Shown: one piece after another, positions 19,649-27,367 of the stretch
Layout of the letters: each line of letters starts with the position of its first letter
Numbering within the stretch: position 1 is the first letter of the stretch
Assembly: GCA_945952225.1 (NCBI GenBank)
Contig: CAMFHP010000010.1
Coordinates: 50,564-114,563 of the forward strand
Reading direction: 5' to 3'
DNA: 64,000 nucleotides
Source of the DNA: an uncultured Myxococcaceae bacterium
Lineage (GTDB): Bacteria; Myxococcota_A; Polyangia; Polyangiales; Ga0077539
Notes under the pieces: model-generated
What the model was told of the DNA's origin: nothing
Seen by the model: only the letters and a program-made list of their open reading frames with translations
Database searches by the model: none
Made by a program: the position numbers and the translations under genes

Positions 19649-21601
19649 TCAGCGCGCGTCGAGGCCGCCGTGGTCGAGCCACGACTGGAACATCAGCGCG
19701 TTCCAGAGCAGGTGCGGGAGCGCGCGGTGGCCGTCGCGGTGGCCCTCCCACGCGGCGCGGATCGTGTCGGCGTGGAGGTACCCCTGCGCCGTGAGACGGT
19801 CGCGCGCGAGGAGGTCCTCGGCCCATGCGCGCAGGGGCCCGCGGAGCCACGGGTCGATGGGCACGTTGAAGCCCATCTTGGGCCGGTCGATGAGGTGCCG
19901 CGGGACATATCGGTCCAGCACCGCGCGGAGCACCCATTTGCCGCGTCCGTCACGGACCTTGAAGCGCTGCGGGAGCCCGAAGGCGAACTCCACCACGCGG
20001 TGATCGAGCAGCGGCGCGCGCGCTTCGAGGCTCACGGCCATCGTGGCGCGGTCGACCTTCACGAGGATCACATCGGGCAGGTACCCGATCGCGTCGGCCA
20101 CGGTCATCTGCGTGTAGAGGTCGCAGCGGGGATCGCTCCAGAGCGGGTGCGCGCCCACGCGCGTCGGCGTGTCGACGCCCACCACGAGGGGAGACGCATC
20201 GCGGTGGTGCGCGAGCATGAGGTCGTACACGTCGAGGGCCGAGCGCGAGGCGGCGACCCCCGCGAGCTTGTGGAGCTTGTCACCCGGCAGCGAGCCGCGG
20301 AGGCGGGGGGGGAGGGGGGCGGCGAGGCGATCCCACGTCGCGGGGGCGAGCGCGCGGAGCGTGTGCGTGAGCGCGCCGCGGCCCGGGGTCGGGATGTGAC
20401 GGAGCGTGTTCCAGAGCTTCTCGACGGCGGGATAGCGCGCGTAGCCGCCGAAGAGTTCGTCGCCGCCGTCGCCCGAGAGGCTCACGGTCACGTGCTGCCG
20501 CGCGAGCTTCGAGACCAGGTACGTGGGGAGCTGCGACGGATCACCGAAGGGCTCGTCGTACATCGTCGGCAGCGAGGGGATCACCGCGCGCGCATCGTCG
20601 GTGGAGACGTAGAGCTCGGTGTGCTCGGTGCCGAGGTGCGCGGCCACGGCCTTCGCGTAGGGCGCCTCGTTGAATTCGCGCTCGTGAAACCCGATGGAGA
20701 AGGTCTTCACCGGCCGCGTCGAGAGCGTCTGCATCAACGCCACGACCGTCGACGAATCGATGCCGCCCGAGAGGAACGCACCCACGGGCACGTCGGCCAC
20801 CTTCTGCCCCCGGATCGCCTCGCGCAGCAGCGCGTCGAGCGCCTCGACGGCCTCCGCATCCCCCCGGGGTGCGTCGGTGATCGGTCGCGAGGCCACGTCG
20901 ACGAGGGACCAGTACCGCCGCGGTGCGAGCGAGAGCACGTCGCGCGCGCGGTCGAGGGGCACGGTGAGCGCGCTGCCCGGCGGGAGCTTGCGCACGTTCT
21001 CGTAGATGGATCGCGGGCCGCCCACGTCGCCGTGGCGCATGAAATCGTCGAGGGCTGTTCGATCGAGCGAAGCGCGCCACCCCGGGGCAGCGCGCAGGGC
21101 CTTGAGCTCGCTGCCGAAGACCAGCGCGCCGTCGATGCGGCCGTAGTACATCGGCTTCTCGCCCATGCGGTCGCGGGCGAAGGAGAGGGTGCGCGCGTCG
21201 GCGTCCCAGAGCGCGAGGGCGAACATCCCGACGGCGCGGCGCAGGGCGCCTTCGAGGCCCCAGGTCGCGATGGCTTCGAGCAGCACCTCGGTGTCCGAGT
21301 GTCCGCGCCAGGGGCGCGCGCCGAGGGCCTCGCGGAGCGCGACGTGGTTGTAGATCTCGCCGTTGAACACGATCACGCGCCGCCCCGCGTGGTCGGTCAT
21401 GGGCTGCGCGCCCGCGGGCGAGAGGTCGACGATCGAGAGCCGTCGGTGACCGAGCGCGAGCCCCGTCGCGGCGTCGACGTGGTGGCCGTCGGCGTCGGGT
21501 CCGCGGTGGGTGATCGCGTCGGTCATCGCGCGCACGGCGGCGCGGAGCGCGTCGGGGGAGAGCGTGGCGTCGAAGCGAAGGAGTCCGGCGAGGCCGCACA
21601 T
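19649..21601 (-). CDS. asnB: Glutamine-hydrolysing asparagine synthetase
   Basis: 650 aa. The ATG at 21601 puts Cys at position 2, the essential glutaminase nucleophile (MCGLAGLLRF); longer in-frame starts upstream would bury it. The N-terminal Ntn-hydrolase domain has HRGPDADGHH, HRRLSIVDLS and FNGEIYNH. The synthetase domain has GAFLSGGIDSSTVVAL (PP-loop SGGxDS) and LSGDGGDELFGGY, with EARAPLLDHRVVEFAF near the C-terminus. It makes Asn from Asp, Gln and ATP. Many paralogues of this length sit in exopolysaccharide or natural-product clusters, but no such genes are next to this one. The upstream gap carries a perfect 20-base palindrome. Confidence 0.93.
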   Translation of the reverse strand: MCGLAGLLRFDATLSPDALRAAVRAMTDAITHRGPDADGHHVDAATGLALGHRRLSIVDLSPAGAQPMTDHAGRRVIVFNGEIYNHVALREALGARPWRGHSDTEVLLEAIATWGLEGALRRAVGMFALALWDADARTLSFARDRMGEKPMYYGRIDGALVFGSELKALRAAPGWRASLDRTALDDFMRHGDVGGPRSIYENVRKLPPGSALTVPLDRARDVLSLAPRRYWSLVDVASRPITDAPRGDAEAVEALDALLREAIRGQKVADVPVGAFLSGGIDSSTVVALMQTLSTRPVKTFSIGFHEREFNEAPYAKAVAAHLGTEHTELYVSTDDARAVIPSLPTMYDEPFGDPSQLPTYLVSKLARQHVTVSLSGDGGDELFGGYARYPAVEKLWNTLRHIPTPGRGALTHTLRALAPATWDRLAAPLPPRLRGSLPGDKLHKLAGVAASRSALDVYDLMLAHHRDASPLVVGVDTPTRVGAHPLWSDPRCDLYTQMTVADAIGYLPDVILVKVDRATMAVSLEARAPLLDHRVVEFAFGLPQRFKVRDGRGKWVLRAVLDRYVPRHLIDRPKMGFNVPIDPWLRGPLRAWAEDLLARDRLTAQGYLHADTIRAAWEGHRDGHRALPHLLWNALMFQSWLDHGGLDAR

Positions 21602-21773
21602 GCGGAGAGGGGCTTTCGGGGCGAGCGGTGGGCGCGCAGGGCGCGGTGCGAAGGCCGCGATGATGCCCACGGGCGGAGGGCGTCGACAACCGCCGGACGC
21701 GGGGTCGAAACCGTGGGGGGCAGGGTGGGGGGTGCCCCCGCGAAAAAGACCTTGTTTGCTGCGGAAACGTGAT

Positions 21774-21793
21774 TTGTCCGACCGGTCGGACAA
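21774..21793. promoter_or_regulatory. Perfect 20-bp palindrome between che cluster and asnB
   Basis: TTGTCCGACCGGTCGGACAA is fully self-complementary. It lies 173 bases upstream of asnB and 25 bases past the HDOD stop codon (both minus strand). Neither side has a T-run, so an operator for a dimeric (for example TetR-like) regulator fits better than a terminator. Confidence 0.55.
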
Positions 21794-21817
21794 CCCGCGG
21801 GGGGAGGGGGGTGGCGC

Positions 21818-23107
21818 TCAGCCCGGACGCGTGGGGCGACCCGTGGGGCGGATCGATCCGCTGGAGCCGCGGCCCGTGACGGGGCGGGCCATGCGGCACT
21901 CGTCTTCGACGATGCGGCGCCAGTGGGGGAGGCGGTCGAGGGCCCCGACGGATTCGAGGTACGCGAGGTCGATGCGGTGCTCGGGCTCGCCCGCGGTCAC
22001 GATGCCCACGAGGGCGTCGGCGACGTGCACGGCGGTGAGCACCTCGCTGGGGCCCACGCACTCGTTGGGGCGGTGGTGAAAGGCCACGCTCTCGACGATC
22101 TGAAAGGGGATGCCCCACATGAAGAGCAGGTAGGCGCCCACCTCGGCGTGGCTCGTGCCGATGATGTCGCGCTCGACGACTTCGAGGGCCTCGCCGCCCT
22201 GCACGAAGCGGTCGGTGATGCGGGTGTAGTCGTCGGGGGCGCGCATCGCGAGGGCGAGCTTGCCGATGTCGTGGAGGATGGCCGCGGTGAAGGCCATGTT
22301 CGCCTGCTCGCGGTCGCTCACCATCTTCTGCGCGATGCGCGCGACGCGCAGCGAGTACGACTGGAAGCGGTCGATGGAGAAGTTCTTCACCTTGCTGCCC
22401 TCGAAGGCGGTGAAGACGTGGGCCGTGAGGGCGAGGCCCTTGATGAGCTCGAGCCCGAGGTAGCTCACCGCGTGCTGGATCGACGTGATGCGCCGCGAGA
22501 GCCCGAAGAAGGCCGAGTTGACCATCTGGAGCACCTTGAGGCTCATCGCGGGGTCGCGCTCGACGATGGCCCCCACCGCGGCGATGGAGATGTCGGGACG
22601 CGCGGCGGCCTCCATGAGCGCGCGGTACGTCTGCGGCACCGAGGGGAGCTTGTCGAGGCGGCCCACGAGCAGGCGCACGGTGTCGTCGGTGAGCGCCTGG
22701 TGGAGGTTGAAGGTCTTGTCGAGCAGCGTGCGGAGCACCTTGGGGTCGCTCGCGAGAGAGACCACGTGCGTCGACGAGGCCGAGAGGTGCGACGTGTCGC
22801 TGCCCTGCGCGAAGCTCACGCATGCCACCCGGGGGTGCCGCTCGCGGGTCTCGGCGAGGAGCGTGTCGCTCTCGGTGCGCTTGAGGCTCGCGTCGGTGAC
22901 CACCACGTCGATGGGCGCGGCGCCGTTCAGCATCTCGATCGCGCTGCGGGTGTCGGACGCGAGCGCGGCCTCCCACGACGCGGGGTCGATCATGAGCTGG
23001 CGCATGCGGTCGAAGCGCGCGGGGTCGCTGCCGACAAAGAGGGCCCGCTTGAGGCGCGGCTGCGGGGGCGCGTCAGAGGAGAGCTTCGGTGCGGTGGCGC
23101 TCGTCAT
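21818..23107 (-). CDS. HDOD-domain protein with degenerate receiver
   Basis: 429 aa. Residues about 20-135 have a receiver-like fold (RALFVGSDPARFDRM, IDVVVTDASLKRTESDTLL); the central Asp is kept, but the first acidic pair and the K-P pair are lost (VSLASDP). Residues 150-345 form an HDOD domain: LPSVPQTYRALMEAAA, VERDPAMSLKVLQMVNSAFFG, ISSIQ-like SIQHAVSYLG and AAILHDIGKLAL, where an HD survives. HDOD proteins act as signalling outputs, often linked to c-di-GMP or to chemosensory clusters. Its ATG overlaps the stop of the REC-CheX gene (ATGA), so it is the last gene of the chemosensory operon and a candidate output. Confidence 0.88.
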   Translation of the reverse strand: MTSATAPKLSSDAPPQPRLKRALFVGSDPARFDRMRQLMIDPASWEAALASDTRSAIEMLNGAAPIDVVVTDASLKRTESDTLLAETRERHPRVACVSFAQGSDTSHLSASSTHVVSLASDPKVLRTLLDKTFNLHQALTDDTVRLLVGRLDKLPSVPQTYRALMEAAARPDISIAAVGAIVERDPAMSLKVLQMVNSAFFGLSRRITSIQHAVSYLGLELIKGLALTAHVFTAFEGSKVKNFSIDRFQSYSLRVARIAQKMVSDREQANMAFTAAILHDIGKLALAMRAPDDYTRITDRFVQGGEALEVVERDIIGTSHAEVGAYLLFMWGIPFQIVESVAFHHRPNECVGPSEVLTAVHVADALVGIVTAGEPEHRIDLAYLESVGALDRLPHWRRIVEDECRMARPVTGRGSSGSIRPTGRPTRPG

Positions 23108-24198
23108 GGGGCCATGACCTCAACGTCTTGAAAGCCGGGGAGCAGGGTTCGGAGCTTGTGGATCATCGTGACCGTGAGCCGCGTGCCGGAGACTGCGACG
23201 CGCATGCCTTTGGCGTTGTAGACATCGCCCGCGAGGACCATTCCCTCGTCGAGCTCGTCGGGGAGTCGCAGCAGGGCGAGCTTGGGACGCACGCCGAGAT
23301 GCACCGTGATGCGCGCGTCACCCGCCGCGAGCGCGAAGGCGTCTTGAAGACGGCAGGTCTCGGGCGGTTGGAGCACACCGGACACGTCGATGGGTTCGGG
23401 GAGCCCGCCCGTGAAGGGCAGCGCGTCCGTGGAGAAGCTCGTCTTCAACGTTCCCATGAAGATGTTTGCGAGCTCGGACAGCATGTCGTCGACGAGGTCG
23501 TCGGCCTCGTCACCGAACAGGTGCCGCGCGAGCGCCGCCGCGCCCGCGTCGTCGAGCGCGAGGGCCGCGCGCGCCGTGAGCTGATGGGTCACGCTGGAGA
23601 GACGGATCGCCTTCGCGAGCGCGCACGGCGGCGCCTCGAAGGGCAGCTCTTCGAGGGTCACGGGGAGCGTGAGGAACGCGCTCGTCGCACGCTGGAGCGT
23701 GAGCCGCGCGTTGCGCCAGGTGCCCGAGGCCGCGACGCGCTCCAGGGGCGGCGCCATGAGGTCGATGTCGTTGGCGGGGCCCGTGTGCGCGAGGGGCGCG
23801 AGGGAGCGCGCACCCCCGGGGGGAGGGCTCGACCGCGGAGGCGCAGGCGCGCGACGCAACGCGGCCGTCACCCGCGCGAGGAGGTAGCGGTCGGTGTAGG
23901 GGCGGCGGATCTCTCCGTCGACGCCGGCCTCGTAGGCCGCCGCGGCGAAATCATCGGGCAGCGCGTCGGCGAGCAGGAGCAGCGGCCCCGGGGTGTCGGT
24001 GCGCGCGCGGGCCTCGCCCACCCGACGCAGGAGCTCGTCGTCGGGCGCGTCGATGCCGAGGAGCACCAGCGTGTGCTGCGCGAGCGCGTCGACCCACGCG
24101 AACCCTCCCTCGGCGCGCGCGTCGTGACCGGCGTCGCGCAGGGTAGAGACCACCCGGTGCGACTCGTCGGCGTCGTGGCTGGTGACGAGGATGTGCAT
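23104..24198 (-). CDS. Degenerate receiver fused to CheX-like phosphatase domain
   Basis: 364 aa. The receiver (1-118) lacks the phospho-acceptor: the segment expected to read hhLLDIxMP reads LVLLGIDAP, with Gly at the Asp position, and the usual KP is RP (IRRPY). After a Pro-rich linker, residues about 150-360 carry a CheC/CheX-type domain with DMLSELANIFMG, a perfect D-x3-E-x2-N-x3-G phosphatase signature, the Glu and Asn being the catalytic pair in CheX and CheC. The C-terminal DELDEGMVLAGDVYNAKGMRV resembles the HD-GYP/c-di-GMP-linked 'EGMVLA' segment also found in the other fusion here. Probable role: dephosphorylating CheY-P, with the receiver acting as a binding domain. ATGA overlap with the HDOD gene. 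Confidence 0.82.
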   Translation of the reverse strand: MHILVTSHDADESHRVVSTLRDAGHDARAEGGFAWVDALAQHTLVLLGIDAPDDELLRRVGEARARTDTPGPLLLLADALPDDFAAAAYEAGVDGEIRRPYTDRYLLARVTAALRRAPAPPRSSPPPGGARSLAPLAHTGPANDIDLMAPPLERVAASGTWRNARLTLQRATSAFLTLPVTLEELPFEAPPCALAKAIRLSSVTHQLTARAALALDDAGAAALARHLFGDEADDLVDDMLSELANIFMGTLKTSFSTDALPFTGGLPEPIDVSGVLQPPETCRLQDAFALAAGDARITVHLGVRPKLALLRLPDELDEGMVLAGDVYNAKGMRVAVSGTRLTVTMIHKLRTLLPGFQDVEVMAP

Positions 24199-24231
24199 CG
24201 CCGCGGCTCCCTTGCGCGCCCTGCCGTGCGA

Positions 24232-24603
24232 TCAGGCGCGGGCGAGACCGAGAAGCATCAGCTTCTCGTGGAGCACCTCGTCGGTGAACGGCTTCATCAC
24301 GTACTCGTTCGCACCGGCGTCGAGCGCGCGCTTCACCTGCGACGCTTCGCTCTCCGTGGTGACCATCATGATCGCCATCGGGTCGAAGGCGCGACGCGCG
24401 CGGACCTCGTTCAGAAACTCGTAGCCCGTCATCACGGGCATGTTCCAGTCGACGAGGGCGAGGTCGACGGCGCCGGTGGCTTCGAGGGCGTCGATGGCCT
24501 CGCGCCCGTTGCCCGCTTCGACCACTTCGAATCCCTCGCGAGCGAGTGCGCGCTTCAAGATCGAACGGGTCGCGCGGGAGTCGTCTACAACAATGGCTCT
24601 CAT
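24232..24603 (-). CDS. CheY-like response regulator
   Basis: Single-domain receiver, 123 aa. All catalytic positions are present: VVDDSRAT acidic pair, LALVDWNMPVMTG with the phospho-Asp at about residue 53, MMVTTES with the conserved Thr, and YVMKPFTDE with the Lys. This is expected to take phosphate from the cluster CheA and to be a target of the CheX-like proteins. It lies 33 bases before the REC-CheX gene and 244 bases after the preceding CheX-like gene, so that larger gap may hold a promoter. No output domain; either a diffusible signal or a phosphate sink. Confidence 0.94.
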   Translation of the reverse strand: MRAIVVDDSRATRSILKRALAREGFEVVEAGNGREAIDALEATGAVDLALVDWNMPVMTGYEFLNEVRARRAFDPMAIMMVTTESEASQVKRALDAGANEYVMKPFTDEVLHEKLMLLGLARA

Positions 24604-24847
24604 GGGGGCTGTGCCTTCCTCCTCGCAGCGCGCGATGGACGCTGCGTGCGGTGCAGCATCTGTACCGTCACGTGCTGTGCGGCGCGGTCGTGGTGTTCCT
24701 CGGTCCTCTCGGTGCGAAGCGCCTTCGCCGGGCTGTCAACGAACCGACGCCTGGGGCGCAACGGGCGCCAGCGGACCGACGGCGCGCCACGACCCGGCGT
24801 GTGGCGTGCGCGGTCTCGCGCGTCGAGGTCTGTGCGTTGTGACGGAC

Positions 24848-25294
24848 TCAGCTCGCGGGCTGCGACTCGACGGCGAGCCGCACGACGAGGGGCTCGCCCT
24901 CGCAGGTGAACCACACCTCGCGCACGCGGTCGTCGGCGCGCGTGGCGCCCACGGTGCCCGCGTACACGTCGGGCAGCGACAGCCGCGACGGCGCCGGGAG
25001 CAGCGCCTTCACGTTGCCGCTCATCACGTTGGCGATCTCGCCGACGGCGTCGTTCACGTCGTCGCCCGTGACCGCGTCGGGCGGAACATCGAAGAGCGTG
25101 CCCGCGGCGCGGCGCGCGAGCGTGTCGGAGCACGCGAGGGTGAGCTCGCCACTCCACGTTCCCGAGATCCGCACGCGACCCACGTAGCCCGGCTCGACGT
25201 TTGACGGTGGAATCGACGGCGTGAGGTCCGCGCGGAGGAAGGTCGTCCACACGAAGTCGGTGACATCACGGAGTGCGCTGTCGTCAGGTGGCAT
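24848..25294 (-). CDS. Standalone CheX-like phosphatase
   Basis: 148 aa, about the size of CheX. The signature DAVGEIANVMSG (D-x3-E-x2-N-x3-G, about residues 77-88) is intact, followed by NVKALLP, the place where CheX dimers meet. The N-terminus (DVTDFVWTTFLRADL) matches the first helix of CheX proteins. Expected activity: hydrolysis of CheY-P in the cytoplasm. Start at the ATG at 25294, in MPPDDSALRD. It follows CheR by 11 bases and is surely in the same transcript. Sequence shared with the other CheX-like proteins of the cluster is limited to the motif region, so it is a distant paralogue. Confidence 0.85.
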   Translation of the reverse strand: MPPDDSALRDVTDFVWTTFLRADLTPSIPPSNVEPGYVGRVRISGTWSGELTLACSDTLARRAAGTLFDVPPDAVTGDDVNDAVGEIANVMSGNVKALLPAPSRLSLPDVYAGTVGATRADDRVREVWFTCEGEPLVVRLAVESQPAS

Positions 25295-25305
25295 CGGGTC
25301 TCTCC

Positions 25306-26133
25306 TCAGCGGGCGGACTTGCGCGGGCGGTAGAACGCAGCCTTGTCGGCCACCACCCGCTCGTACACGTCGTCGAGCGTCGTGCCCTCGGTGCCACCCA
25401 GAAAGAGCACCCCGTCGGGGGCCAGCACCTCTCGCACGCGACGCAGCACGGCCTGCTTCGTCGGCAGGTCGAAATAGATCAGCACGTTGCGCACGAACGC
25501 GATGTCGCACGCGGGATAGCGCGCCATGTCGGTGACCAGGTTGAACGCGCTGAAGTCGACCATCGCGCGGAGCTCGGGGCTGATCACCCAGTCGTTGCCG
25601 TCGCGCGTGAAGTACTTCACCAGCAGCGACGCGGGCAGGCCGCGGTTCACCTCGATCTGCCGGTACCGACCGAGCTTCGCGCGGTCGAGAATGCCCTCGG
25701 CGAGGTCGGTCGCGAGGATGCGCACGCGCCACGATTTGAGCTCGGGGAAGTGCTCGCGCAGCGTCATCGCGATGCTGTAGGGCTCCTGCCCCGTCGAGCT
25801 CGCCGCCGACCAGATGCGCAGCGTCCGCGTGGCGGCGCGGGCCTTCATGAGCTGCGGGATCACGGTCTCGCGCAGCGCCTCGAAGGGGTACATGTCGCGA
25901 AAGAACGTGGTCTCGTTCGTGGTGAGCGCCTCGACCACGCGGCTCTCGACGTTGGTGTTCGCCGGGGTGCGCGCGCGGGCGATCACGTCCTCGATGCTCG
26001 CGAGACCCATCTCGTGGGCCACCGTCGCGAGGCGCGACTCGATGAGGTAGTCCTTGCCCTCGTCGAGCACGATGCCCGCGCGCTGCCGAACGAGGTTGCG
26101 CACGTAGTTGAGGGTCATCGCGTTAGTAGCCAC
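25306..26133 (-). CDS. cheR: CheR chemoreceptor methyltransferase
   Basis: SAM-dependent methyltransferase that methylates receptor Glu residues; 275 aa. The N-terminal helical domain (LVRQRAGIVLDEGKDYLIESRL) is followed by TTNETTFFRD, the SAM-binding RIWSAASSTGQEPYSIAM, and CDIAFVRNVLIYFD. The GTG at 26133 is seven bases after an AAGGAG ribosome site; a GTG at 26139 is too close to that site and an ATG at 26118 would also work. The start overlaps the end of cheB by 11 bases, so the pair is translationally coupled. It should act on the two soluble receptors encoded upstream. Confidence 0.95.
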   Translation of the reverse strand: MATNAMTLNYVRNLVRQRAGIVLDEGKDYLIESRLATVAHEMGLASIEDVIARARTPANTNVESRVVEALTTNETTFFRDMYPFEALRETVIPQLMKARAATRTLRIWSAASSTGQEPYSIAMTLREHFPELKSWRVRILATDLAEGILDRAKLGRYRQIEVNRGLPASLLVKYFTRDGNDWVISPELRAMVDFSAFNLVTDMARYPACDIAFVRNVLIYFDLPTKQAVLRRVREVLAPDGVLFLGGTEGTTLDDVYERVVADKAAFYRPRKSAR

Positions 26134-27274
26134 GGGCACTCTCCTTCTGCACCGTGAAGAGATCCGTGAGGGGGCGGCCGATGCGCGCGCGTCGCACCAC
26201 CTCGCCGTCGATCATGTCGAGCGGCATCACCGCGTGGGCGAGGTTGTTCTTCGCGATCACGCCCGGCATGCCCCACACCACCGACGTGGCCTCGTCTTGC
26301 ACCACGACCTGGCCGCCGACCGCGCGGATCGCCTGCGCGCCGAGGTAGCCGTCCTGGCCCATGCCCGTGAGCACCACCGCGAGGGCGTGCTTGCCGTACA
26401 CCTCGGCCGCCGAGCGGAAGAGCACGTCGACCGCGGGGCGACACGAGTTCTCCGGCGGCCCCTGGTGCAGCGCGATGCGCGGCTGTCCGCCGTCGCGGCG
26501 CACGAGCATGTGAAAGTCACCGGGGGCGATCCACGCGCGGCCGGGCACCACGGGCTCACCCTGCGTCGCCTCGCGCACCTCGATGCCCGAGAGCGTCGAG
26601 AGCCGCGCCGCGAGCTGTCGGGTGAACACCGGCGGCATGTGCTGCGTGATGAAGATCGGGAGCTTCGCGTCGCGTGCGATGCGCGGGAGCACCGAGGCCA
26701 GCGCGTTGGGCCCGCCCGTCGAGGCGCCGATGAAGATCGCGTCGACGGTCGACGGCGGCGTGAGGCTCGTGCCCTTGCGCGCCGGGGTGATGGCCACCGC
26801 GGTGGGCGCCATGGGCCGCGCGGGCGGGAGCGACGGGGGCGCGGGCTTCGCGATGATGGGCGAGCGGCGGTGACCCAGCGCGAGCACCTTGGGCACGAGC
26901 TGCTCGCGGAGAAAGGCCACGGCGCCGGTGATTCCGTCGGCGCCCGAGGGCTTGGTGACGTAGTCGCTCGCGCCGGCGGCGAGGGCGTCGAGGGTGACCG
27001 TGGCCGCGCGCTCGGTGAGCGTGCTGAACATGATCACCGGGAGGCGCGGGTACGTCTCGCGGATCGCCTTGAGGGTGCGCAGCCCGTCCCACTCGGGCAT
27101 CTCGATGTCGAGGGTGATGAGGTCGGGGTTGAGCTGCGGGAGCTTCTCGACGGCGATGCGACCGTTGGGGGCCGTGCCGATCACCTCGATGTCGGGCGTC
27201 GACGAGAGCACCTCGGTGAGCACCTTGCGCACGAGCGCAGAGTCGTCGACCACGAGCACGCGAACGGGAGCCAT
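26123..27274 (-). CDS. cheB: CheB receptor methylesterase/deamidase
   Basis: 383 aa. Receiver domain 1-125 is canonical (VVDDSALVRK, LITLDIEMPEWDG, YVTKPSG). After a Pro-rich linker the esterase domain has the catalytic triad regions FIGASTGGPNAL (Ser), FITQHMPPVF (His) and VLTGMGQDGYLG (Asp), about residues 185, 212 and 309. CheB removes methyl groups added by CheR, under control of CheA phosphorylation. It lies downstream of the globin-coupled receptor gene, separated by a 93-base gap with a hairpin at 27310-27333, and overlaps cheR. Confidence 0.96.
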   Translation of the reverse strand: MAPVRVLVVDDSALVRKVLTEVLSSTPDIEVIGTAPNGRIAVEKLPQLNPDLITLDIEMPEWDGLRTLKAIRETYPRLPVIMFSTLTERAATVTLDALAAGASDYVTKPSGADGITGAVAFLREQLVPKVLALGHRRSPIIAKPAPPSLPPARPMAPTAVAITPARKGTSLTPPSTVDAIFIGASTGGPNALASVLPRIARDAKLPIFITQHMPPVFTRQLAARLSTLSGIEVREATQGEPVVPGRAWIAPGDFHMLVRRDGGQPRIALHQGPPENSCRPAVDVLFRSAAEVYGKHALAVVLTGMGQDGYLGAQAIRAVGGQVVVQDEATSVVWGMPGVIAKNNLAHAVMPLDMIDGEVVRRARIGRPLTDLFTVQKESARGY

Positions 27275-27309
27275 GGCGGAGCCTTTCTGAAGCGGTCGAG
27301 CGCCGCCTC

Positions 27310-27333
27310 ACGGGGCCCCACGTGGGACCCCGT
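27310..27333. other. Intercistronic hairpin between receptor gene and cheB
   Basis: ACGGGGCCCCAC is followed directly by GTGGGACCCCGT; eleven of twelve positions pair. On the transcribed (minus) strand no T-run follows, so it is not an intrinsic terminator. It may mark a processing or stability boundary between the highly needed receptor transcript and cheB/cheR. Confidence 0.45.
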
Positions 27334-27367
27334 CATGGAGTGGGAACGGCGCGAGTGCGGGGGGCCT

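Noticed and set aside
18224..21772. Long plus-strand open frame opposite the porin and asparagine synthetase genes
   Set aside because: Arg/Gly/His-rich shadow of two well-supported minus-strand genes.
24711..24739. TTGACA-like -35 upstream of CheY at 24232
   Set aside because: No -10-like hexamer at 16-18 bases.
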